A program made the translations under genes and the position numbers. Below, in pieces: positions 23,290 through 38,337 of a stretch of 64,000 nucleotides of DNA. Under the pieces are notes generated by a model that ran no database searches, was not told where the DNA came from, and was given only the letters and a program-made list of their open reading frames with translations. Within the stretch, counting starts at the first letter, position 1. Every line of letters begins with the position of its first letter. The stretch is from Pseudisothecium myosuroides (lineage: Eukaryota; Streptophyta; Bryopsida; Hypnales; Lembophyllaceae), in the NCBI GenBank assembly GCA_951799445.1, contig OX637296.1, forward strand, positions 1,488,001 through 1,552,000, in the 5' to 3' direction.

Positions 23290-25615
23290 TTGTACAGTCA
23301 GGTGCAATTTTTATACAAATTGCCAATGTAAGCCATTCCAATTTTTATTGCATAGTATAGAAAGGTTTATTGCTTAGTATAGAATTTTTTGTCTCAAATA
23401 ATTAAAACCCAATTGTTATGCAATCCCAATGAAGCATACTTAAATTCAATTTCAAAAAGAAAAAATCTATTTTTGGTTAATTTTTTAAGTCAATTTTCAT
23501 AGTTTTACATAATATTTTATTAGAAACAATTGATGGTGAGTTTTTTAATTTGATTGCATAGATATGTAGGGAACATCCATATGCACATCTTTCATATTAA
23601 AAAACACCTCATTAAGTAACAAAAATATAATCTCCTAGTAAGGGCTCGATATGAGGCATTATATGATCAAGCTTTGTGAAATAGATATCTCTATATTTTA
23701 ACTAAATTTTATCAAAGTAATTGTACCATCATGTGCAAATGTACAAAGTTAGTTAGTGCATGAAGGGAAGATAGAAAAATCTAATTATAATGAAGAGATA
23801 TCTATTTTTACAACATTTGGGCATTCTCACCTCAACATTGAAATCTCTCTAGAAGGAATTGTAAAACTTTTTTGGAGATGCTTGCAAAGGGAAAGATGTG
23901 CGTATGGATGTTTCCTACATATAAGGTAAATCAGCCCAAATGATCCATGATGGAAACATAGGGAATGACCCCATGGGAGTTATTTTCAAGTTGTGAGATT
24001 TTGGGCCATAATCAATGGCTCACCTAACACTAATAGAGTGATTAACCCCTCACCGCCCAAGGGGCCCAAAAGTGTCTTCACACAGTTTCAAGTCCAATTC
24101 AAAGTATTGTAACTTTTGCATCTAATGTCCAAATTCAATAAAACTTGTTGAGAAATTTGCGCCTTCTCTTCTAGTTTGTGTGGTAAAACTTTCAGATCAA
24201 TCCAATAGGTAATGATTTTTTGGAAGCCAATTGAAGTTCACAGGTTCAATTTGATTCACCAAAGTGCAATTCATGGCTGCAACTTCGGGGGCTTGTATCT
24301 CCTTCATCCGTTGTTCGATTTCAATAAAATTTGTTGGGTTATATTCCTCTTGAAGTCTAGTTATTGTGGTAAAATTTTCACGTCAATCCAAGTTGTTTTG
24401 AATGCTTGGGAGCAATTCGAAATTCAAAATTGCGGCATTCTTGGACTACGGTGAACTTCGGCGGCTTGTATCTTCCTCATACAGTGTCCGTTTCCAATAA
24501 AAAATTTTGAGAAAGTTGCGCATACTAGTCTAGTTTGTGTGGATAAAATTTCATATCAATCCAAGAAGTTAGGAATGACTGAGAAGCATTTTAGTAGAAG
24601 GAGGTTCAGCCTCAACTGTGTTTTCTGCAACTTTTCTTGCCTATTTTTTGACATTTGCAAGCTATTTTGCGAGCACATTGAGTCAATTGAATGATATTTT
24701 TTTTCATCAATGTGTTTGTATGCTGGTTTTGAATCACTTTATAGTTTAAAGTTTTTTCATTTGATTAGGTTTAGAAATCAAATTTCGCTTCTAAATGTGT
24801 TTTTAGGAAAATTTCAGCATCCTTTTTCAACACTTAAACATTATAATCTCGCAATCTATCCGGTCAAATGACTTCAAATTTGATACACATCATTTACAAC
24901 ATGTACACTACAAGATTGTACGGTTAAGATCTCTATAGCTTAGTGACATTTAGATCTATATCACTTCAAAAGCAGTGATGTTTTTGAACCCAAAACGGCC
25001 TTGGGCGGTGAGGGGTTAATAACCTCATTAGGAACACTGACCTTTTTAGTGTAAATCATTGTAGAAAGTGACTTTCTTAAGGCCTTCCACATTAGAATAT
25101 ATTGTGACTGCTTTAGGTGAGTAAGGTGAGCATTGTAGATACAGTTTTTGTTGGTTATGGAGTAGTCTAGAGACTCTTTGGGGTTGAACCTTCAAAAATT
25201 CATAGCTAACTCATACTTTGTCAAAAAAATATAATTTCAACTGCTCTCTCTATTTTTCACACTTGTCTTTATGTAGGGAAAAATTTAAAAATTTCAATAA
25301 TGACATGAGGACAAACTCCTAGTTTTGACCGTGATGGGCTATTTTACCTTATCTACAATCGAACGTATAAAATTCATCACCAATTGTATTAAATAAAATA
25401 TTATGTAAAACCATGAAAATTGACTTCAAAAATTCACTAAAAATGGGATTTTTTTTTTTTGAAACTGAAATTTGATATGCTTCATTGGGATTGCATACGG
25501 ATGCAATGATAATTTTACTTACCAAAATATAACAATTATACTACACATTGTACAAAAAATAAAATTGAATGCCTCAAATCAGCAATTTGTAAATGAACTG
25601 GACCCTATACATTGT
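23290..25615. mobile_element. Large inverted-repeat element, interrupted
   Basis: The arm at about 23,290-23,580 reappears inverted at about 25,310-25,615; for example ATGCAATCCCAATGAAGCAT is mirrored near 25,470, and the blocks with TTTTACATAATATTTTATT match. A third related arm piece lies at 23,860-23,935, inverted to 23,560-23,595. The interior is interrupted by the TTAA element at 24,046-25,015. Another single arm is at about 40,640-41,700. No ORF is seen. Confidence 0.65.
24046..25015. mobile_element. TTAA-bounded element family 4 (CCCCTCACCG ends)
   Basis: A 970-bp element with perfect TTAA on both sides (24,042-24,045; 25,016-25,019) and a 17-bp perfect terminal inverted repeat, CCCCTCACCGCCCAAGG. 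Inside are three imperfect direct repeats of about 130-150 bp (from about 24,095, 24,270 and 24,450), each with TTCAATAAAA-type and TCAATCCAA words. There is no transposase. The CCCCT start is shared with family 1. Confidence 0.88.
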
Positions 25616-26265
25616 TTGTGCATCTTAAATACATCTTACTACGTCTAAATACATCTTGAATTGAATATTTGTTTTCAAGATTTTTAGTGCACACTTTTGA
25701 ATAAACATGCGGAAATTCGTATGTCCACGTTAACAAGTAGGGGGCCAAGTAAAAAATTTGAGCAATCTCACAGGCCAAGGCTTTAGAAATGGTCCAGGCT
25801 CTATCCAGAGGGAGTGCTTAAACTTTTTTTCAAACAGGATTTGAATTTTGCAAACAGGATCCGTAGGACTCATCAAGCGTGAAAAATAAGATAAGATTTA
25901 CGGACCTATTTCTGATTGTAATACCAATGTTGCGAACTTGACATATCCACACAAAGTTTACCATATCCATAACCTTGCACCTCGTGCGTAAACTACAAAC
26001 TTTAGTTTTCACGAAAATTTTCACGAAAATTTTAGCCACGTACAAACCTCATGAAGAGGAAGCTTAGATCAGGCAGGTATTTGAACCATGATCTATAAAT
26101 TCTTTCTTATTGGCAAGAGGGAGTAAAAGCAGTAAAGCCCGGGTCTTCCAAGAAGTCACGTTATCCAGTAGCTAGCCTAAACAACAAAGACACCTGCTAA
26201 CCTAAATTTTCTGTATTGAAATGATACACCTTCCCAGCTCGTGCATAAATACTTTCTAATGTCCA
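25616..26265 (-). other. 3' flank of the HLB1-like gene
   Basis: Lies downstream of the minus-strand gene; the 3' UTR probably ends somewhere here. No other gene is seen. Confidence 0.45.
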
Positions 26266-29200
26266 TCAGACAACTAGCACATTAGCTAGGGCATCCCTTT
26301 TGCCCTGGGCATATATTGTGTACACTAACCGAATAGCATCCACCCACGCATCCATGCCATCCCAAGTATCTGCTATCTGCACACCATCAACCATCTCGTC
26401 AACATTCGCTGCATATTATAATCTTCAGACGAGATGGGATATTCTACAAACCATAAAATTCGAAACAACTTGAACAGATAGTTTTGTGACCACGGACAGA
26501 TTTCAGAAGTTCAGGAAGCTCATGGTCACAACTTTGACCCAAATGTGAAGACTCAATGCGCCAGAAACATTGTAAGTTGTGCACTGGTCATAATTAATTT
26601 GTACACAACAAGGTAAAAACGTTGTAAGACATTACATGCGAACTTATTACTAGCACATTGGCTCTTCAGATGATCTGGTCAGGCATCGTTACAAGTCAGC
26701 ATGGACTTCATAGGATAAGAACGTGACAGAAGTGACCGTGATAAGAGAAACAAACCAGATATTGTGGACCAGCATCAGTATCAATGCAAAAACCACCCCC
26801 AGGTGGGAGGCTAAGATCTGCTGTTGGAGCCAGACAAACAATTTCTTCCATCTCAATTCTTAAAACTGATGACCTAGAGGCAAAACTGCTGCTAGTATTG
26901 CTGTCTGACGTGAGAGTGCTAGAGCGTCTGGAATAGCTATGTGCAAGGGACTTGCGATCAACTTTCTCTATCTGCACACAGAATGTGACGGTGAGCCTTT
27001 ATAAATAAAGGAAAATATACTCGTAGCTAGACATCAAGCACTCTAATGAAGAACAATGAAGAACTAAAGGGAATTTGGAGTGGGCGCATGTTCGGGGAGC
27101 ATGAGCACAAGTACGTATTGACTTAAAAAGGAAAAAAAGGCCTGAATACTGATCCAGTAAGACAGAAAAAAAGAGTTTGGCAGGAACCATAATCGAGCAG
27201 TTGTGAGTTACCTCATAGAGAGCTTCATGATCAAGAACAAACCACAACCGCAACCAGTCACTGTGTGGAGCCAGAGAGTCCCCAGTAGGTGGGATCCTCA
27301 ACCATCCAGCTCTAAGGTAAGGCAGAGGCAACTGTAAAAGACAAATCAAGTGAACACTTATATAGACTGGCCGAAGAACACAAACTGCGAGAAACAATTC
27401 AAGCTTGAAACTACGAGAACACAAGCAAAAGTTGAGATTTCTCACAAAATTCCGCACAAGCCGCAAAGCACCTCGATACACCTACACTTCCCACTCAGTA
27501 GATCAACTGTGAGTACAAAGACGAGATCAGGAAAAACAATCTAGCAATGTCATTGAGAAACGCTGGTAAGAATTAATATCAAGTGAACAAGTTAAATATT
27601 TGTACTAGCTTCAACTCTATTCTCAACCCTAAACCCAAAACTTGGGAACCAAGATCCTTGCACTCATATATTAACTTGCATTCCTTCTCCTCTTCGACCT
27701 CGTTACAGTCTCGTTTTTAAATCATGCATCCACTACACCTACCAGCAGACCATGCTAATACAGTGGCCCCATTCAAACTAGTGGTAGAACAGTCCACAAG
27801 AACAAATGAGTCAAATGCTCGAAGGACAGAACAGTGTTCTCGATACAAAGAAAAATATAAACGTGAACAGTGAAGATAAAAATCCTACTGGATAGTCAGG
27901 CTTCAGTGCATGCGCAGCAGTGATATAGATTGCCGACAAGCTGTTCAAATCAGCTGGCGTAAGATCTTTTGATGTCAACTTCCGCCCAGTCCTTGCGATA
28001 TCCTCTCCCAAACCATACTGTCAATAAAGAATGTACCGCATGAGTGTATCATCATCCATTAAATGCAGACTCATGAGGACTTACGCGTCCTTTACTGTTG
28101 ATCGCAGCACTCATTGAGGGATTCACGAAGTACAAAAGAGAGCAATTAAACTAACCTCAAATCTGTTGGAACATCAAAATAGTACTAAAAAGCGGCCACA
28201 AGTCTTTCAAACTTACCAGTACCGTTCCCAAGTTGTAGACAGCACGATGGAAGTCAAAGCGGAGTCGAATAGCAGCGCGAAACTGGACAACAGTTAGCCA
28301 TTCGACATTTTGAGGTCAATCAAACTGAGCCAGAAAATCCACGTCTCTCACCTCCGTATAGATCAGCAGTTCAAGCTTTGAAAGACACTAACAGATCTTA
28401 CCTTTCTTATTGCTTTCTTGACTATAGCGCGCTTCTCCTTCAATGCAACAATGGCTCCAAGTTCCTGCAATTTAACATACCACGTAAGAATAGCACGTAC
28501 AAGGAGTATGATTCAGAATTAAAATCATATCAAGAAACAGCTCCAAAAGGACGAGCATCTTGAAGAACTATATAGACTATAGAACTAAGAAATTCCAGTA
28601 AAAGTGTCACCTGCAATGCAAGGCCCCAGTTATTCAATGCCTGTCGAGCAAAACCGGTGTGTTAGTGATACTAGAAGTAGATAAATTGCCATAATAAATT
28701 TACAAATCATGTTCTTGATCATGGCCGCTTCATTGCAGGTGTAAGATTCATCCATGACACAGTAAAGAAAGAAAAATCCAGTTGAGTGCAACACATCAGG
28801 CACAAATGAGTCAAAGAAGCATCAAGATTCGTCCATCAAACATGACAATGGGTGCACTCATGAGCATAAATCAAAGTCCGCTTGAACAATTAAACAAGAA
28901 AGAAAACCTATCATCTTTGAAGGCAAAGGCAAAAGCTTCTTGAAAGATCGGATATAGCGGATCAATCCGAAATACCTGAGGACTGTTCCAATTCAGTTGC
29001 ACAGCTCGATCATATCTGTCACAAGCCTACATAACAATTCAAATATTAGGCATTACCTCGATGATAGAGGCAACATCTCTGATGAAGAAGCAAAGAGCAT
29101 GGGTTCTGGCCATGCATAATATCCTAAACTCGGCTAATGGTGGTCTGAACAATCAGGTGCTTGCCAGTGTCATCTGCACAACACATTCTAACGATAAACT

Positions 29201-32151
29201 CTGAATCCAAAATGACACTCCTCACTCAAACGGAAGGTGGCCAGATGTTCGTAGAGAAAAGTTCTCGCAAATAAATTCACGGGCTGAGGATTTGATTGCC
29301 AACCTGTTTCCATAGATCTTCGGCTTCCTTTGTGCGACCCCTAATCTTAGCCCGATCGGATATTGCTATGGCCCAATTGTAATAAGCCTGGTAAAAAGAA
29401 TGCATTAAGTTTCAGAGCATAATACCCAAGGCAGAGCACCCCCATTCAATTCCATTTGTCACTACTAGATTCAGCATATAGGACCTGCATCTTCACGGTC
29501 GGGTAGGGCACAGGGGATAGAAAGTCAAATTGTTAGTATTAAATCAACTAACAAAAAAAAGCACCTCATGTAGTGTGGGACACAATTTAGTAGCAGCCTC
29601 GTACTTCTTGCACGCTTCCTCCAGCAGTGAATCCTTCCCTGGAGAACCTGACTCAGGTCCTGCGTTGTCTGCACTTTCCTGCAAAAGGTGGATACGGTAT
29701 ATCATTGTGTAAGAAGCTCAAACAGGGACCTCAAAGAACTGAACATTTACTTTCGAGGAACGAGGCATACAATTAGAGGTTCTTGTTTCCCAAAATATCA
29801 TACACAACAGGTAGAACGACTGATGCATAATCTGTTCAAAGGCATCCAGAAAGCAAATGTGGCCATGCCAGAGGCCATACCTGAAGCACCAATGCCCAAT
29901 TATAAAGAGCATCATGATCCTCGGGATTTCTCTCCACGTTGGCTGCATACCTGTGAAGGAAGATGAGGTTAGCTCAGATACATCTTCAGAGTCAAGCCCA
30001 GGCACCGTTTCACGGAGTCAATCTAAACAACTGGCAAGGTTGTTTGTTTTGCACGTCATATTGAGATCTCCCGGACCATGAGCCCAAGGTGCAGTTGGAA
30101 ATCTCTCGATCAGGAAGGTGCACTAAGTTGGATTCCGGTAATTTGGACCTAAGGAATGAACAGGTTGAACCGCTCATAGTTGTGCCAAATAGCACAGGGC
30201 ATACTAGTGTCTTCTTGACCTTACATTAATAAACTGATACCCTTCCTTCCTTCCTACAAGAGATTTTCTGATGCAGGGCATTAATTGCATTGTCATGCAC
30301 ACTTGACTCATTATCTAGTTCTGCAGTGAACAGTCAGGATGCAGACATTGCATACCGCTTAGCCGCAAAAGCCAGAATGCGTTGTCGGGAGCGTCCTTCC
30401 TCATCCCCAACAGCAATGTTATACAGAATGTCTCCAACTATATTTGTGCCACTGGTGGATGACCTGTGACTCACAACGTCATTTCTGCGTATGACAAGGA
30501 TTAAGTCAGCTGCTTCATGAACCAGGAAATAAAGATTACAAAAGAGGTCCAGATGAAAGAGTTTCAGCTGCACATATTAAATAAACATGAACCTTTACTA
30601 GAGGAGATTATCAGAGCAACCTCACACTGGAAACAACGATAAAGTCTTCGGTTAACATGCAGCCAAATACTACTGAGAATGTTGATCATCAGAAAGACCA
30701 GAAAAGCTGATAAAATTTCACAATAGAGAAATACATGGCCAATTCCATGCAATTGAAACACAGTCACGATAAAACGAAGTCAACAAGTCAACATTGTAGA
30801 GGACTTGATTTGGTACCCAAAAAGTTCAATACTCATGGCATTGCCGTCCAGTATTTAGGTTTCCACAGGGACTTGAAATATCATAGATGATCTACACAGA
30901 GTCGATGTGCCAGAAACAATAACATTTCAGTACAAACTAGGGAAAAAGAGCTTCGCCAACAGCAACCACATCGACTGCGCCTACTAATTATTGGCGTGGG
31001 TGGTTGATTGGAAGAAGTAAAAATTCCATAATTAGGATGACCACGTACCCGTCGGAATTGGCCACGGGTGCCGGTTTCAAAGCTCTCGGAGGTACTGAAT
31101 CACTATTGCCTTGGTATGCCTTTGACGTGCTACCCATGGAATCGGATGCAGTTCGTGCATGGTCGCTTGAAATGATTTGGCTACTGCTGGTCTCAAGACC
31201 TGTCCCCTTTCCAACTTCCCGCGACACTTGTGCCCTATGGTCCCTCAAAAGTATTTCTCCTAATGTCTCAACTTTATGTATCCCATTAGAATGTGTAATA
31301 TCCGTATGAGAACTTTGCGAAGCTTCGTTTTCCTTGGACGTTTCATTCAAGGTTTCACGTATCGCCACGCTCTCAACCTCAGCCTCCACTCTCCCAGACT
31401 CGTCAATCACTTCCTCTAGTCCCACGACCACAGAATCTTCATCTAATTCCAGACCAGCAGTCCCTCTTCCAGGGGACTCCCTCGGGGGATCTACAAGAGT
31501 AAGCCCCTCGAATAAAACTTCTTCCCTTGAAGAAACGGCACTGTCGCCTGTGACCCGTTCCTCTTCAACAGTAAGTCCGTCAACATCAGAATTTCCGGGC
31601 ACCGCACCATTCATACGTCCGTCCGTAAGTTCAGCTCCAAGCACTGTCCTCGATTCATTCTGGCTGGCATCTTGGCTGTCTAAAATCTCTAAATTTCCCA
31701 GAGCGAGCTCTTCATTTTCATCCCCTAGCTGGACAGCCAGCCCTTCAAAAAGTGCAATTTTCTCGCCCACTCTCTTTTCTGAAACATCCCCTAAGCCAGT
31801 TCTATCCGAATTCGAATCCTCCGAAAGTGAGTGTTCTGGAGGTAGGACAGATCCACTTCCATCCACATCCACATCCACATCATCCGCAGCAAGACGTTGC
31901 GGTACTTCCTCAACCTCCACCCCATTCACTATCGACCCTTGTACAAAAGGTTGAAACGGATGTTCCGGAGCCCGAGACCCGAGTTCATGGATGCTACCTT
32001 CATCTTGACTTGGATTGTTGTTCTCGCTCAATGCTGACTGCAACGACTGCTTCGAGACGAGTAGAAGATCTTGCGCCAGAGGGAAGGGCGTGACTTCCTG
32101 CACAAAATCTGATGCATCTGGGTTGGTCATGTCCTCCCCTTCAGCTGCCAT
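26266..32151 (-). CDS. HLB1: HLB1-like TPR protein
   Basis: Thirteen exons on the minus strand: 32,151-31,049, 30,484-30,356, 29,950-29,881, 29,678-29,565, 29,387-29,304, 29,026-28,976, 28,640-28,611, 28,464-28,402, 28,282-28,217, 28,017-27,889, 27,331-27,212, 26,971-26,756 and 26,376-26,266. All introns are GT-AG and all phases agree, giving 761 aa. Residues 1 to ~368 (exon 1) are acidic, Ser-rich and disordered. Residues ~412-575 carry TPR-like helices: [42 protein letters not shown]. Residues ~622-761 look like a PH-type fold ([51 protein letters not shown]). The TPR plus C-terminal pattern matches, from memory, the plant HLB1 family, a trans-Golgi/early-endosome TPR protein linked to actin and vesicle traffic. 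The symbol rests on recall, not a search. The N-terminal region looks longer than I recall for the Arabidopsis protein. Confidence 0.85.
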
Positions 32152-33000
32152 AGCTACAAAATCCGGCTCGTAGTAAGCCCCGACCTCGTGAGAGCAGAGC
32201 TAAGCCAAGGCAAGCCAGATAGTTAGGGTTGCGAAGGCGAAATGCGTACCCTAATTGGATGAGGAGACGTCCTGAGCTACAACCCGAATGCGGTCAAGGC
32301 GGACACAAGCCCTCCATCGAGAGTATCCATCCGGGCTGGGGCAATCAATGACGACGGCCAGAAGAGATGGAGGAGGAGCGGCTGCGGGCTGCACCAATCG
32401 AGAAGATTGAACTAGCGGCCGAGGGCCGGGCGGGAGAGATGAAGCGAGACAGATCGCGAAGGAGGGTGACGAGAAGGGAGGGATCGGATCGGATCGAATC
32501 GAATCGGGGAAAATGGGAGGTGGTGGCGATGAATACCTCACTGGCAGGGAAAACAGACAGAGAGGAGAGGAGAAGAGAAGAGGAGAGGAGGAGAGGAGAG
32601 GAGCAGGGGAGGGGAGGGAGGGAAGGGAAGAGGAGAGGACTAGAAGAGAGGAGTGGAAGGAAGGAGGAAGCAATAGGTGCTAACTAACTTACTACTCTTC
32701 CGAGCAGCGGCGATGGAGATCCGGGCACGCACCGGACAGCAACGCCTGGCAGACAAGGCAAGGCAAAGCTGAAAAAAAAAAAGAAGCAAAGCAAAGCAAA
32801 GCAGGCAAGGAGCCGAGCAACGGCACAAGCAAGCAGGGGCGAGAGGGCCGGCGAAAAGACCAGGAGAGGGGCGTGGAAGTTAGCGGGAAGCAGCGTCCCA
32901 TGGAAGGGAAGAGGGAACGGCAGCCAAAGAAGACAAGAGCCCCAGCGGCATGCCAACGCGGCCACGGAAAGCAAGCATTCCATCTCCTTCTCATCGGCCA
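32152..33000 (-). promoter_or_regulatory. 5' leader and promoter region of the HLB1-like gene
   Basis: Immediately 5' of the minus-strand gene. Plus strand 32,560-32,680 is a GA-rich tract (CT-rich in the transcript sense), common in plant 5' leaders. A 17-codon upstream ORF on the minus strand begins near 32,330. A GGTACGC donor near 32,250 and TTTTGTAG just before the ATG would allow a ~95-bp leader intron. The long frames on both strands are low-complexity artefacts. Confidence 0.5.
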
Positions 33001-33107
33001 AATGAAGTGAAGAAACGAATATACTGCATCATAGATGAGAAATGCTGTGGGGCCCGAATTATATTCTTTTCTTCTTTGGGTCACCAGTATATAAATATAA
33101 ACGTTAA

Positions 33108-33526
33108 CCCTTAACCGTCGACATGGACGTTTGGAATTCTTCTTGTAGGACAGAGGCTCAACTATTCATCCTCGAAATTTTGTTGTAAAAAGGAGAGGTC
33201 TTCTACAATAGTTTGACTTTCAATGAGTGCTTTTGCATTTTTTTAAGCCAATGATTCCCACATTAATGAAAAGAGATGATTTCCAATCATCCGTTCGTCC
33301 TCGAAGGATTAAAGGATGGACTATTGATCGTGGAAATCATCCATTTGGTTTCTATGGGAATCATTGGCTTAAAAAAATGCAAAAGCACTCATTTGAAGTC
33401 AAACTATTGTAGAAGACCTCTCCTTTTTACAACAAAATTCCGAGGATGAATAGTTGCACTTTTGTCCTATTAGAAGGATTCTTTGTCATCCATCGGACAC
33501 AAAATGTCTGCAATGTCAATTATGGG
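33108..33526. mobile_element. Foldback MITE bounded by TTAA
   Basis: The arms at 33,158-33,260 and 33,355-33,457 are nearly perfect inverted copies over ~100 bp (for example AGGAGAGGTCTTCTACAATA). TTAA lies at 33,104-33,107 and 33,527-33,530, with ends CCCTTAACCG and AATTATGGG that pair loosely. The whole unit would form a long hairpin. No coding capacity. Confidence 0.8.
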
Positions 33527-33530
33527 TTAA

Positions 33531-35685
<2,155 letters not shown>

Positions 35686-35689
35686 TTAA

Positions 35690-36610
35690 CCCCTAAAGGA
35701 CCATTGTCCGTTCGGGGGACAAATGGGACTTGGGGCAGGTATCTACGGGCTGAAATTTTCTCCTAATTTTTTGAAACTTTTTGTGAACATGAAGAATTGA
35801 GAGAGGTACGTAGGCAAAAAAAAAAATTGAAATCGGACCTTTGAGCGAGAAATTATGCCATTTCTTGGAATGCGTGGGGAGACGGGGCAGCAAAAAAAAT
35901 TTCCAAAATTTTTAATTTTTTTTTTAATATTTTTTTCCTCATAGATTATATTTTTGTCTATCTGGAAAGCTTTGATTCATCTCATTTGGATTTGTTATGA
36001 GGAAGTTATGGACATTCTTGTTTTTCGGGCAGTTAGAGCATCTTCTTGAAAAAAATAACTTGTAGGATTCATTTCGGAATGCAATTTTTGTAATTTTTCA
36101 AAAAAAAAATTTGGAATGGTTTAGTTTACTTGCTAAAACAATCTCACCATTGGAATTAGTGCATTTTAATTCCATCTAAAATATATGAATATTTTAGATT
36201 TTCCTTCTATCTTGTACCTACTTCTACTTAACAATTTTTTTAAGAATGATAATTAAGTTTTTTTGAACTTTTTTTTTTTTTCCTAGACTCTCAACTCAAT
36301 TCTCTACTATAAAGATTTAAAGCTCAAAACGCTGTAGTGCAAAAATTTTAAGTTTAAAATGTTTAAAGTCAAAAAATCTGGTCCCGCAATGTGCTGAAAA
36401 ACTTGTTTTTTCCACTTTAAACGCAGATATCTTGCAATTTGTGCGGTCAAAAATTCTGAAATTTTTTCCACACATTCTCATACCAATTAGGTGTAAGATC
36501 CTACGGTTACATGTGAAAAAAAAACAATTAAATTTATTTTTTACTCTTTGCTATAGAAATGGCAGTTTTGAGTGTTTTTTGGCAAAAAATAGGCCTCGGA
36601 ACTTTAGGGG
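35690..36610 (+). mobile_element. TTAA-type MITE family 1, copy D
   Basis: A 921-bp copy with perfect TTAA on both sides (35,686-35,689; 36,611-36,614), ends CCCCTAAAGGACC and TTTAGGGG, and the TTCGG-loop hairpin near the left end (one stem substitution). The region 35,770-35,890 differs from copies A-C, suggesting a subfamily or conversion tract. Confidence 0.9.
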
Positions 36611-36661
36611 TTAAAACTAACTTCTAATTAAACTTTTTAACTCTCGATTTTTTTTCCACAC

Positions 36662-37024
36662 TTACATCACAAAGTTTAGACCCTACAATTTGGCAACAAT
36701 TATTGTGCGGTTATTGTTGTTTCATGGATTCGTACCATAATCGCATTGACTGAGTATATTTTTACGCACTGAATCAGTGCGAAAACAATGAATATCAATA
36801 GCGTACAATTTATGTACTTGAACTATACAATTGTTATGTCAAAATTGCGCAGCAATCATATAATTAAAATACATAAACCGTACGCTATTGATATTCATTG
36901 TTTTCACACTAATTCAGTGCAAAAAAATACACTGAGTCAGTGCAATTATGGTACGAACCCATGAAACAATGATAACCGCACGATAATTATTAACAATCCG
37001 TCTGTCCTTAAGTTTGAGATGTAA
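36662..37024. mobile_element. Palindromic MITE (CAAAGTTTAGA ends), copy 1
   Basis: A ~363-bp near-palindrome. The left end TTACATCACAAAGTTTAG pairs with the right end (complement of TTACATCTCAAACTTAAG). Inner arms match over blocks such as GTGCGGTTAT, TTTCATGG and GTACCATAAT, and TATCAATAGCGTAC is mirrored in the centre. It is related to the element at 50,882-51,764. Confidence 0.75.
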
Positions 37025-38170
37025 ACTTTCCATTCTTGTTCCTTTTTGGATGAATTTCACTAATTCTCATCTATTCTGGTTACCAAACTTCATCCATTCA
37101 TATCTTGCTTGTTTTAAGTTTATTTTTTAAGTATTATAAGTTTTTGGAAAGCTCTAGAAATCTTCTACAAGGATATGAAACAAAACTTGAAATAAAATCT
37201 ACTCCCTTTTTTTCTAAAAAATACCCATATTTCCTTTATAAAATACCAAGGAAACATGGATCTTTTTCAGAAATAGAAGGAGTACTTCTAAAAGTCTGAA
37301 TCTAAATTATCACTTTAGCTTTATTTTTAGATTCTTAATCAAAAGACTTGGAGGAAAATAGCTGAAGTAGGCACTTACCTCGGAGTGAACCTCATCCAAG
37401 AGGTGATTGAAGATGTCTCGGCACCCCCTTTCATTTGCCATCTTGTACCCTCTTGATGTTTTGTTTACTATTTAATCTTTTGATTTTTTAATACAAGTTG
37501 CGAAAATTAATTCTAAATCTATTTCCTACTTTTCCTTCTAAGTTTTTCTTCTTCTATATTTTTCCTAGATTCCTTTCTTTTCCTTCGGATCCTACTTCAT
37601 CTTTTGCTTTTATCTTCTATTTCTTTCACTCTTAATGATTGAAGTCTACTAATTGACTTTCCAAAGGAACAATTATTTAGTATCAAGACAAAAACATCAA
37701 ATAATGCAATATTCTTGTCCCCTAACTTGATCAACAAGTCAATAGTTGTCTAATTTTGAGTTAGTATGGCTAAGTTGTAAATTTTGATAGATCTCTTTTA
37801 ATCCTATCCTATTTTGGTCACATATGTACTTCAAGTTCTAATTTGTGCATTTCTTCATTCCAACTTCTTTCTACTCTCTATTTCTTTCTTCCTAATACTT
37901 TGTTTATGATTTTGAGAATTTTCACTCCTCCTAAACTACTTGTAGATTAAATTTTGAGGAATTTTAAACCTAGTTGCAAAAAAAGGAGTGTATTCCAACC
38001 TTGTTTTAGACTTCAACATGGAGTTTTTTATGAGACCCCATGCTCTAGCTCCAACCTTCAACTTTCTAGGCTAACATAGGCTATAGCTGGCCACCACCTT
38101 CTACAATAAGCCCCCTTCTAGCTTGCTCAATCTCACCCGTCTAACCTGTAGGATTAGTCCTAATTTCACT
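37025..38170. other. AT-rich spacer with an exon-like fragment
   Basis: Minus strand 37,441-37,379 is a 21-codon open stretch from ATG to a consensus GTAAGT donor (see findings). No other exon of the same gene is seen. The rest is unannotated AT-rich DNA. Confidence 0.4.
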
Positions 38171-38224
38171 CGTCCAATTCACTACAAGAGAAAGGGGTGT
38201 TTTAAGTAGTGTCCTAGACATCAC

Positions 38225-38337
38225 GTCTTTTAAGTAACGTCTTTTAAGTAAGTTTTAAAGTAAAATTTTACTAAAAAGATTGTCTTTTTAGTAAAATTTT
38301 ACTTAAAAACTTACTTAAAAGACATTACTTAAAAGAC
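38225..38337. repeat. 113-bp near-perfect palindrome
   Basis: Two arms of about 56 bp with two or three mismatches meet almost without a loop. Each arm repeats CTTTTAAGTAA. Just upstream, CACTACAAGAGAAA at 38,171-38,184 resembles a CACTA terminal repeat, but no partner end is clear. Confidence 0.9.

Noticed and set aside
29718..30195. Frames within and antisense to introns of the HLB1-like gene
   Set aside because: They overlap introns and exons of a gene model whose 13 exons join in phase.
31334..31954. 206-codon plus-strand ORF opposite exon 1 of the HLB1-like gene
   Set aside because: Ser/Thr-rich antisense shadow of a low-complexity acidic exon that is supported by consistent splicing.
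32251..32687. Overlapping long ORFs on both strands in the HLB1-like gene leader
   Set aside because: They are translations of GA/CT-rich low-complexity sequence.
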